NCBI GenBank assembly: GCA_030634715.1
Contig: DAOWAG010000073.1
Coordinates: 1-6,566, forward strand
Source: Candidatus Aegiribacteria sp.
GTDB taxonomy: Bacteria; Fermentibacterota; Fermentibacteria; Fermentibacterales; Fermentibacteraceae
Length of the DNA stretch: 6,566 nt
Direction of reading: 5' to 3'
A program made the translations under genes and the position numbers. The notes under the pieces are model-generated. The model was not told the origin of the DNA. It made no database searches and saw only the letters and a list, made by a program, of their open reading frames with translations. Each line of letters opens with the position of its first letter. Within the stretch, counting starts at the first letter, position 1. Below are positions 1-6,157 of this stretch, in pieces.

Positions 1-928
1 GAACCGGGGTCGTTCCGCTTGCAATTGCCTCAAGAGCCGCCAGTCCAAACGTCTCTGACTGACCGAGTGACAGAAATACATCCGCTGAAGCCATCGCTTC
101 AGCAACCGCGTCCCGACCGGGAAGGTACGGTAGACGCCGGACTTCTGGAAACTGCCTGATGAACTCAATCAATCTGCCCTCAGCAGGACCATGCCCTCCG
201 ATGACAAGCTTTATTGAGGAAGAATCTCTGAACATTGGATAAGCCTTCAGAAGCAGATCGAGACCCTTTTCACTGTGCAGTCTTGCGAGGTAGAGCACTA
301 GTTTACTTCCGCCGTAAACTCCGTGAGCCCGCCGAAATTCGTCAGAGCGTCTGGATGGAGAGAACTGATCCGTACAAACGCCAAGCGGAGTATAAAAGAG
401 TCTCCTGACTCCTGAGTCGTACAGCTTCTGAAGAATGCACCTGCTGGCGGCAAAAACAGCTGTCATTCTACCGTATGTTCTCCCGACATGACTCCGGGCC
501 ATTCTGGTCAGCGGTCCGGCAAGTCCAGGTAGAAATTTACTCGCAAAAGGCTGAACATAGCTGTCAGGATAGTCTGTGTGGAAAAACCCCACAGTTGGGA
601 TGTTAGAGTTACCGAGTGCTTTCCTTGTGTGAATCGGAAGCAAGTAAGGACTTCCTATCTCTACCAGATCCGGTTTAAAATCTCCAAAAGCAGAGGTCAA
701 TCCCCCGCTGTCAACAATCAGGCGGTATCCTGAATCCAGCAGTGGAAGGGATCTTACTCTGTATACACTGGTGTTTCCCTCTACAGTGCAGCCAGTTGTT
801 GCACCTGGAATAACAAGAGCAATTGAGTGTTCAGAACGTTTGCTGAAATACTCCAGTTTCCTGTCGTGGTAAATCCTGATACCACCGCCGGTCTCTGAAT
901 AAAAACTGTTTGCATCGCAGATTCGCAC
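1..928 (-). CDS. GT4-type glycosyltransferase, C-terminus cut by window edge
   Basis: This is a retaining, nucleotide-sugar-dependent glycosyltransferase of the GT-B fold (GT4-like), probably cytoplasmic or membrane-peripheral and acting on a lipid or polysaccharide acceptor; donor and acceptor cannot be told from sequence. 309 residues are visible. The N-terminus carries a Gly-rich nucleotide-fold loop (SETGGGIRIY, residues 11-20) typical of this group. The second Rossmann domain begins near residue 209 with VLYLARLHSEKGLDLLL (211-227), where R216 and K221 fit the usual phosphate-binding Arg and Lys. GGHGP follows at 244-248, and the E-x7-E motif is E292/E300 in SETFGLAALE. Family members are often 370-400 residues, so roughly 60-90 residues should lie beyond the left edge. 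The start is GTG at 928: an in-frame TAA lies five codons upstream, and an AAGG ribosome-binding site sits 6 nt before it. It starts 21 nt after the metG stop and probably belongs to the same transcript. The class is confident, the substrate unknown. Confidence 0.9.
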   Translation of the reverse strand, partial: MRICDANSFYSETGGGIRIYHDRKLEYFSKRSEHSIALVIPGATTGCTVEGNTSVYRVRSLPLLDSGYRLIVDSGGLTSAFGDFKPDLVEIGSPYLLPIHTRKALGNSNIPTVGFFHTDYPDSYVQPFASKFLPGLAGPLTRMARSHVGRTYGRMTAVFAASRCILQKLYDSGVRRLFYTPLGVCTDQFSPSRRSDEFRRAHGVYGGSKLVLYLARLHSEKGLDLLLKAYPMFRDSSSIKLVIGGHGPAEGRLIEFIRQFPEVRRLPYLPGRDAVAEAMASADVFLSLGQSETFGLAALEAIASGTTPV

Positions 929-934
929 TGTTAA

Positions 935-938
935 CCTT
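935..938 (-). promoter_or_regulatory. Ribosome binding site of the glycosyltransferase gene
   Basis: On the minus strand AAGG lies 6 nt before the GTG at 928. It is the only plausible initiation signal between the in-frame stop and the first conserved residues, so it fixes the GTG start. It lies in the 21-nt gap after metG. Confidence 0.6.
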
Positions 939-949
939 ATTTACATCTG

Positions 950-2968
950 TCAGCGGATGCTGTCACCCGGCATGGCATCGCTTCCAGGTTCAAGCAGGAA
1001 TACCTTTCCATTGCCGTCGGATGCCAGAACCATCCCGTTACTTTTTACACCTCTGATCGATACAGGCTGCAGATTGACCAGAACAATGATTTTTCTGTTG
1101 AGAAGTTCTTCTTTCGAGTAGTACGGTTTCATTCCGGCAACAAGCTGGCGGGTGTGATCACCCATATTGGCAATCAGTCTGTAAAGATTGTCAGCTCCTT
1201 CTATATCATGAACTTCCGATATAAGTCCTACTCTCATATCCAGTTTCTGGAATTCATCGTAAGTTATGCTTTCCTTGATTGAGACTTCCTGTGGATTACC
1301 GTCATCGATTCCGTCATCACTCTGCTCTTTTGTGAGAACCTTCTCAAACCCTTTCTTCAGTTTACTCAACAGAATTTCAGGGGTTCCGAGCTGATGCCCG
1401 ACAGGGAGATTTTCTCCACCTGCGTCTTTCCAGAGTAAAGAAGTGCTTCTCAGTATTTTACCCGTTTTTTCAGATGTGAACGGTATGAATGGAGCAAGTA
1501 GAATCCTGAGTGAATCCGCGATCTGAAGGCTGTAATAAATGGATGTAGCACAAGCCTGAGGATCGTTTTTCGCTGTCTTCCAGGGTTGAGCCTGATCAAA
1601 ATATCTGTTTCCCTTTCGAGCGAGATCCATGATCCTGGAACATGCCGTCTTCAACTGGAATTTCCTCAGCAGTTCTTCTGTCTCATCCCGTGTCCTGACA
1701 GCTGCAGCCATAAGTTCCTCTTCAACCTTCCCTGCTCCAGTCGGTTCCGGTACTTTCCCGCCGAAATGCAGGTGAGCGAACTTAATCGTCCTGTTTATGA
1801 AATTCCCGAAAACATCGGCAAGTTCATTATTCCTGGATCTGAATTCATCCCACGAAAAATCAGTGTCCCGGTTTTCAGGAGCATTAATCGCCAGCGCATA
1901 TCTGAGCGGGTCGGGAGGCAGGTGATCGAGGTAATCTTTCGTCCATAGTGCCGTTCCGCGACTCGTGGAGAATTTTTCCCCTTTCATATTCAGATACTCG
2001 TTAGCGGGAATATTCCAGGGAAGGATAAAATTCCCCAGGCCATGAAGAACCGACGGCTCGATTACAGCATGGAAAACGATATTATCCTTGCCTATGAACT
2101 GAACAAGCCGACAGTCGGGGTTCTGCCAGTAATCTTTCCATCCGTCCGGATTTCCCTTCTCAGCGAAATATTCCATTGTGCTGCTGATATAACCCAGAAG
2201 AGCCTCGAACCAGACGTAAAGCACTTTTCCTCGAGCACTTTCAAGTGGAACGGGAACACCCCAGTCGAGGTCACGGGTTATAGCTCTTTCTCGTAGACCT
2301 TTCTTGAGCCACCCGCGACAGTAGTTCAGTACATTGTTCTTCCATTCACCGTGACTCTCATACCATGTATCCAGCCAATCCTGGAATTGATTCAGTCTGA
2401 GGAACCATTGTTTTGTTTCTCTTTGAACCGGTGTGGATCCGCAGATGGCGCACTCAGGATTCAGCAGATCCAGAGCATCAAGCCAATTGCCACAGTCATC
2501 ACACTGATCTCCGCGAGCTTTCTCTGAGGCGCACTCGGGACAGGTTCCATTTACGTATCTATCCGGTAGATAGCGTTTACATTTATCACAGTAGAACTGT
2601 TCCATGAGTTTTTCAGTGATATGTCCTTTTTCAAGAAGGTCCAGAAATACACCCTGAGTGAAGCGATAATGCTCTGGTTTTTCCGTTCTGGAGAAATTGT
2701 CAAAGGATATACCCAATCCCTCAAAATCATTCTTGATCTCTTCGTAAAATCTATCAACCGCTTCTCTGGGAGTGATACCGAGTTGTTCCGCTTTCAATGT
2801 AATCGGAACACCGTGTTCATCAGTTCCGCATATGTAGATAACATCCTCTTCACACATTCTCAGAAAACGTACATAGATATCCGCCGGCAGATATGCTCCT
2901 GCAATCTGACCGAGGTGAGTGGGACCATTTGCATAGGGTAATGCGCTTGTTACCAGATATCTGGGCAT
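950..2968 (-). CDS. metG: Methionyl-tRNA synthetase with fused C-terminal tRNA-binding domain
   Basis: This cytoplasmic class I aminoacyl-tRNA synthetase charges tRNA-Met with methionine using ATP. Counting from the ATG at 2968 (672 residues), the opening motif is YANGPTHLGQ (12-21), where HLGQ is the HIGH signature with Gln as fourth residue. Four CxxC pairs follow (C127/C130, C143/C146, C156/C159, C173/C176), the two-zinc form of the connective domain. AITRDLDWGVPVP is near 229-241, and KFSTS (332-336) is the KMSKS-loop equivalent. The helical anticodon-binding domain follows to about 540, then an acidic linker. A Trbp111-like OB-fold tRNA-binding domain (about 568-672) carries NLQPVSIRGVKSNGM. 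The frame can be extended to a GTG at 2995, but that codon lies inside ricT and has no ribosome-binding site; the ATG has GGAG 5 nt upstream and begins with MPRYLVTSALPYANG, as in the family. It starts 13 nt after the ricT stop. Full length, no defects seen. Confidence 0.97.
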   Translation of the reverse strand: MPRYLVTSALPYANGPTHLGQIAGAYLPADIYVRFLRMCEEDVIYICGTDEHGVPITLKAEQLGITPREAVDRFYEEIKNDFEGLGISFDNFSRTEKPEHYRFTQGVFLDLLEKGHITEKLMEQFYCDKCKRYLPDRYVNGTCPECASEKARGDQCDDCGNWLDALDLLNPECAICGSTPVQRETKQWFLRLNQFQDWLDTWYESHGEWKNNVLNYCRGWLKKGLRERAITRDLDWGVPVPLESARGKVLYVWFEALLGYISSTMEYFAEKGNPDGWKDYWQNPDCRLVQFIGKDNIVFHAVIEPSVLHGLGNFILPWNIPANEYLNMKGEKFSTSRGTALWTKDYLDHLPPDPLRYALAINAPENRDTDFSWDEFRSRNNELADVFGNFINRTIKFAHLHFGGKVPEPTGAGKVEEELMAAAVRTRDETEELLRKFQLKTACSRIMDLARKGNRYFDQAQPWKTAKNDPQACATSIYYSLQIADSLRILLAPFIPFTSEKTGKILRSTSLLWKDAGGENLPVGHQLGTPEILLSKLKKGFEKVLTKEQSDDGIDDGNPQEVSIKESITYDEFQKLDMRVGLISEVHDIEGADNLYRLIANMGDHTRQLVAGMKPYYSKEELLNRKIIVLVNLQPVSIRGVKSNGMVLASDGNGKVFLLEPGSDAMPGDSIR

Positions 2969-2973
2969 TTCTT

Positions 2974-2977
2974 CTCC
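2974..2977 (-). promoter_or_regulatory. Ribosome binding site deciding the metG start
   Basis: GGAG on the minus strand lies 5 nt before the ATG at 2968, inside the 13-nt gap after the ricT stop. It favours the ATG over the upstream in-frame GTG at 2995, which would overlap ricT by 14 nt. Confidence 0.7.
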
Positions 2978-2981
2978 ATTT

Positions 2982-3944
2982 TCAAGGGTTATCACTCTCT
3001 GCCCGGTGTGCCTGAGAATTACTCGAAGAATCAGGTTCTCTTTTGAGAGGTTTTCTTTTTCTGTGGAACTTCTCTATATCCATTGTTCTCTCTTCACCAT
3101 CATCCATCTGAAGTGATATAGTTTCATTGTATATGTCAACTGAAATAACCTCTCCGGTTCTTTTTCCCAGTCTGGCTTTGGATCCGACCTGAGGGTACAG
3201 TTTTCTTGCTTTCCGGTAGAAATCCGACTCATAATGCAGGCAGCACATTAAACGTCCGCAGACTCCGGAAACTTTTGAGGGGTTAGGAGTCAGGTTCTGC
3301 TCTCGAACATCTCTGAGTGTGATGGATTTGAACTGAGAAAGGTAAGACGCGCAACAGAGTCTTCGACCGCAGACACCCTGTCCATCTTTCTGCCTTGCGT
3401 CGTCTCTTACCCCTATCTGCCGCATTTCAATCCTTGCGTGGAATTTACTTGCGAGATCCCGAACAAGTCCGCGGAAATCCATCCGCTCGTCAGCGGTGAA
3501 ATAAATCCTGATTTTCCTTCTGTCCAGTTGCACCTCGCAGCTCGACAGGCGCATTTCCTGCTCCCTCACCACAATTCTTTCCCTGCAGAATTTAAGTACT
3601 TTCTCCTCGAAATCCCTGTTCTGCTCATAATCCGCTATATCGGTATAAGAAGCTTTCCTTAGAAACTTACCGGCTATGGATGCAACAGGATCCCTTGGAT
3701 TGTACTTGGCTACGACTCTTCCGAGATCCTCTCCTCTGTCAACGGAAACTACAACCATTTCTCCAATCTCAACAGGAACTTCAGCAAGGTTAATGAATGT
3801 ATCCATGCGTTTGGAGCTGAACTGCAGTCTCAGGAGTTCTGTCGCTTCAAATCTGACAGATTCGAAATCTTCAGGGTGATGAATGTTGTGATTATCTTTA
3901 CTCAAGATACTGAGTCCTTTCCCGTCGCTTTTATAACTTCCCAT
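2982..3944 (-). CDS. ricT: PSP1-domain protein, RicT (YaaT) family
   Basis: This is a PSP1-domain protein of the RicT/YaaT family. In Bacillus subtilis RicT acts with RicA and RicF in an iron-sulfur-containing complex that helps RNase Y mature transcripts and affects biofilm formation, competence and sporulation; its role in diderms is little known. Counting from the ATG at 3944 (320 residues), the PSP1 core runs from about 30 to 295, with VEIGEMVVVSVDRGEDLGRVV at 58-78. The hallmark is two related Cys motifs 37 residues apart: GVCGRRLCCASY (C192, C197, C198) and GVCGRLMCCLHY (C229, C234, C235), candidate metal or Fe-S ligands. The intervening QNLTPNPSKVSG is also typical. The tail (296-320) is basic, then Ser/Asn-rich, and probably disordered. 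The start is uncertain: ATG 3944 has a weak ribosome-binding site and overlaps holB by 43 nt. A TTG at 3905 has AAAGGA upstream and forms a TTGA overlap with the holB stop, giving 307 residues. Both leave the core intact. Confidence 0.94.
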   Translation of the reverse strand: MGSYKSDGKGLSILSKDNHNIHHPEDFESVRFEATELLRLQFSSKRMDTFINLAEVPVEIGEMVVVSVDRGEDLGRVVAKYNPRDPVASIAGKFLRKASYTDIADYEQNRDFEEKVLKFCRERIVVREQEMRLSSCEVQLDRRKIRIYFTADERMDFRGLVRDLASKFHARIEMRQIGVRDDARQKDGQGVCGRRLCCASYLSQFKSITLRDVREQNLTPNPSKVSGVCGRLMCCLHYESDFYRKARKLYPQVGSKARLGKRTGEVISVDIYNETISLQMDDGEERTMDIEKFHRKRKPLKREPDSSSNSQAHRAESDNP

Positions 3945-4990
3945 GAACCCAGGAATGCGGCTGTAAGCACTATCTGGGCATTTCCATTTCCTCGCAGCCT
4001 GGATCTGGCGGTCTGAAATATAAAGAGCAGAGCCTCAGCTTCATCATCATTCATATTAATCCCGTCAAGATACTGTTCAGTATGGGCAAGAGGCTTCAGT
4101 CCCAAGGCTTTGCGTCTGAGATCAAGTAGGATTGACTGCATCTCCATAGTGAATTCAAGAGATCCCTCCCTGCGCAGTTTTCTGGAAACATCCGCTGCTA
4201 TCGAAATTACGTGTGAAGCATTGGTCTTGTCAACTATTCCCTGAAGAACCGAAAGAGGATCATACTCCCTGGAGCTGGATACAGAATCAGTACTATGCAA
4301 AAGCGCCAGTCCAGGTCTTCCATCCGAAGCGACTGCTATCTCTGCTGCCGCCTCTCTATTCATTCCGATCCTGCTCATGAGGATATCCTTTATCAGATTC
4401 TCATCCAGTCTTCTGAATCTAATCATATGTGCGCGAGATCTGACTGTGGGAAGAAGAGCGGACCAGGCAGAGCTGATCAGGATGATAACCGTATCATCAG
4501 GTGGTTCTTCGAGCGTCTTAAGGAGCGCATTAGCAGCTTCAACTCCCATTCTATCCGCATCTACAATGATCTCAATATGACCTTTATTCTCGAATGCCTT
4601 GCGGGAAAGCCTTCTTTCCATCTCCCGTATCTGATCAATCTTGATAATACTGTTTCCAGGAACCCGGAGCGGGCTGATCCCATCATCCACCCTTGCCTGA
4701 ATAAGGGCTGCTATATCCTCAGGTTTTGTTTTCTCCAATTGCGGGATCATCAGTCTCACATCCGGATGCTGAAATCTGAATACTCTAGCGCAGTCATTGC
4801 ATGTCCCGCAGTAACCTGAATCAGAGACGGAACACATCCATGCAGCGGCAAGTTCAATAGCTGTTGTAAATTTCCCCACTCCAGGAGGTCCGCCGAGAAG
4901 ATAGGCATGAGCAAGCCTGCCCTTCATCATTGACCTCCCCAGAAGTTCGGATGCCTGTTCCTGTCCTCTAACTATTTTTAAAAAACTCAT
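3902..4990 (-). CDS. holB: DNA polymerase III delta' subunit
   Basis: This is the delta' subunit of the replicative clamp loader, which with delta and tau/gamma loads the beta sliding clamp on primed DNA. The 362 residues show the AAA+ layout. AHAYLLGGPPGVGKFTTA (27-44) holds the P-loop. A zinc site has C53, C61, C64 and C67, matching the delta'/gamma Cys module. A Walker B-like strand is IEIIVDADRM (139-148), followed by ANALLKTLEEPP (153-164), strongly typical of delta'/gamma, and the SRC-region motif is TVRSRAH (182-188). The C-terminal region (about 195-362) is helical, as expected for the lid and collar. Two departures from consensus: F41 replaces the Ser/Thr after the P-loop Lys, and Ala replaces Cys in SRC. 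Both fit a delta' that does not itself hydrolyse ATP. The ATG at 4990 lies 3 nt after the stop of the upstream EnvC-like gene; its weak GGAA ribosome-binding site overlaps that gene's last codons, suggesting coupled translation. ricT follows with an overlap. DnaX is the main alternative, but length, position and the F41 change favour HolB. Confidence 0.94.
   Translation of the reverse strand: MSFLKIVRGQEQASELLGRSMMKGRLAHAYLLGGPPGVGKFTTAIELAAAWMCSVSDSGYCGTCNDCARVFRFQHPDVRLMIPQLEKTKPEDIAALIQARVDDGISPLRVPGNSIIKIDQIREMERRLSRKAFENKGHIEIIVDADRMGVEAANALLKTLEEPPDDTVIILISSAWSALLPTVRSRAHMIRFRRLDENLIKDILMSRIGMNREAAAEIAVASDGRPGLALLHSTDSVSSSREYDPLSVLQGIVDKTNASHVISIAADVSRKLRREGSLEFTMEMQSILLDLRRKALGLKPLAHTEQYLDGINMNDDEAEALLFIFQTARSRLRGNGNAQIVLTAAFLGSWEVIKATGKDSVS
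3915..3920 (-). promoter_or_regulatory. Possible ribosome binding site for an alternative TTG start of ricT
   Basis: AAAGGA on the minus strand lies 9 nt before TTG 3905. The TTG shares two bases with the holB TGA stop (TTGA), the arrangement expected of translational coupling. This signal is better than anything in front of the ATG at 3944. Confidence 0.45.
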
Positions 4991-4993
4991 TTT

Positions 4994-6109
4994 CTATTCC
5001 AGATAATCCTCAGGATTTACAGGCACTCCACCTCTTCTGATTTCAAAATAGTATCCCGGCTGCCCTCCGGGTATTGATCCCGTTTTCCCGACCTGCGATC
5101 CTACCATAATTTCATCTCCGGGATTCACCAGAATCTGTCCAAGATATCCATAAACCGTGATATATCCGTCCTGATGATCAAGTACGATCATCTGTCCGAG
5201 GCTCAGGAATTCCCTGGCGTAAAGCACAAGACCTTCGGCTGATGAATACACCGGCTGTCCCGGCGGTGTGACAACCGTGATACCGTCGTTCGTTATCTGT
5301 GTTCCATACTCCTGATGAGTCTGAATTCCAAACGTTCTAACAACCTGTCCTCTGGCAGGCCAGCTGATACTACCCTTCCAGGCTTCAAAGTAGCTGTCAG
5401 ATTCCGGTTCAGGAAAAGGCGTTTCGGAAACAACAGGAGATGACCGGACGCTGAGCCGGGTCACAAATTCCGCTCTGCTGATCCTTCTATCTTCGAGAAC
5501 AGCAAGCGATTCTCTCTCGGTCGCTATTCTGCCCATCAACTGATTCCTGATCAATGCCTGGCGGGCTTCCTCCTCGTAGATTCCATCCTGCAGTTCCTCC
5601 ATCTGCCTTCTGAGCTGCTGTACATCTATCAGAAGAACTTCAAGCGAATCCCTGCAGCTCCCAAGTGAGTCCTGACTGATAGAAAGCATGAATACTTCGC
5701 TCGCGGCCCTGGACGCGAGATAATCGATATAGGCCTGGCGGCGGAGCATTTTGCTGAAACCCCCATCTATGAAGAAGCTTCCAATCCCACCGAGATTCCT
5801 GTGGGAATAAAGGTAGAGCAGATAAGAGGAGAGACTTTCAACGAGTTCGCCACGGAGGGAATCCTCAGATGTAAATATTCCTGAAACCCGGCTCAGCTGC
5901 TGGAGTATCCGAGATTCCTCAAGGGCAAGCTCATTGTAATAATCCCTTGAAATAACAAGATGCTCGTGAATGGCATCGAGAATTGATGATATCTCCGCTT
6001 CTTCTTCTTCCAGTTGCACAATATGTGCCCGGGTTTCACGCAGACATGTGTCAAGACTGTCAAGAGAGCCTGCGGTAATAATACAGGCAGCCAATATCAG
6101 AACGGTCAC
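4994..6109 (-). CDS. EnvC-like murein hydrolase activator (coiled coil plus degenerate LytM/M23 domain)
   Basis: This is a probable exported activator of cell-wall amidases, similar in layout to EnvC of E. coli, which turns on AmiA and AmiB at division. The 371 residues have a short hydrophobic N-terminus (2-14). Two charged helical segments (about 20-75 and 145-220) are likely coiled coils, with a leucine- and glycine-containing stretch between. A Pro/Glu/Ser linker (224-240) leads to a LytM (M23) domain from W250 to the end. The domain keeps the fold motifs ITVYGYL (317-323) and YYFEIRRGGVPVNPEDYL (353-370), close to EnvC. Every catalytic position is lost: N274 and T278 replace the first zinc His and Asp, Y322 one catalytic His, and G352 and Y354 the HxH pair. 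It should therefore be enzymatically inactive. The GTG start has a strong GGAGGA 4 nt upstream and an in-frame TGA just before it, so no longer N-terminus exists. There is no Arg or Lys before the hydrophobic stretch, unusual for a signal peptide. It follows metK by 48 nt and precedes holB by 3 nt. No amidase or FtsEX gene is in view. Confidence 0.88.
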   Translation of the reverse strand: MTVLILAACIITAGSLDSLDTCLRETRAHIVQLEEEEAEISSILDAIHEHLVISRDYYNELALEESRILQQLSRVSGIFTSEDSLRGELVESLSSYLLYLYSHRNLGGIGSFFIDGGFSKMLRRQAYIDYLASRAASEVFMLSISQDSLGSCRDSLEVLLIDVQQLRRQMEELQDGIYEEEARQALIRNQLMGRIATERESLAVLEDRRISRAEFVTRLSVRSSPVVSETPFPEPESDSYFEAWKGSISWPARGQVVRTFGIQTHQEYGTQITNDGITVVTPPGQPVYSSAEGLVLYAREFLSLGQMIVLDHQDGYITVYGYLGQILVNPGDEIMVGSQVGKTGSIPGGQPGYYFEIRRGGVPVNPEDYLE

Positions 6110-6113
6110 CGGT

Positions 6114-6119
6114 TCCTCC
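6114..6119 (-). promoter_or_regulatory. Strong ribosome binding site of the EnvC-like gene
   Basis: GGAGGA on the minus strand lies 4 nt before the GTG at 6109. It is the best Shine-Dalgarno match in the window. With the in-frame TGA at 6122-6124 it fixes the start and therefore the short N-terminus of the protein. Confidence 0.8.
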
Positions 6120-6157
6120 AGTCAACTCTGTGAATATCTGCCTTTTTATTAATCCTG

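Noticed and set aside
1586..1948. 120-codon open frame on the plus strand
   Set aside because: It is antisense to the anticodon-binding region of metG, with no family resemblance.
2621..2941. 106-codon open frame on the plus strand
   Set aside because: It is antisense to the conserved N-terminal catalytic part of metG, so it is a shadow frame.
2969..2995. GTG at 2995 as the metG start
   Set aside because: It lies inside ricT, has no ribosome-binding site and adds nine residues absent from the family's usual N-terminus; the ATG at 2968 has GGAG upstream.
4295..4819. 174-codon open frame on the plus strand
   Set aside because: It lies wholly antisense to the conserved P-loop to SRC region of holB, has no recognisable motif and is a by-product of holB codon use.
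6122..6127. TTGACT on the minus strand, resembling a -35 box, between metK and the EnvC-like gene
   Set aside because: It sits next to the ribosome-binding site, so any -10 would fall inside the gene, and no good -10 is seen at 16-18 nt.
6110..6157. Possible terminator or leader in the 48-nt gap between metK and the EnvC-like gene
   Set aside because: The AT-rich stretch has no stem-loop followed by a T-run, so there is no support for a terminator or attenuator.
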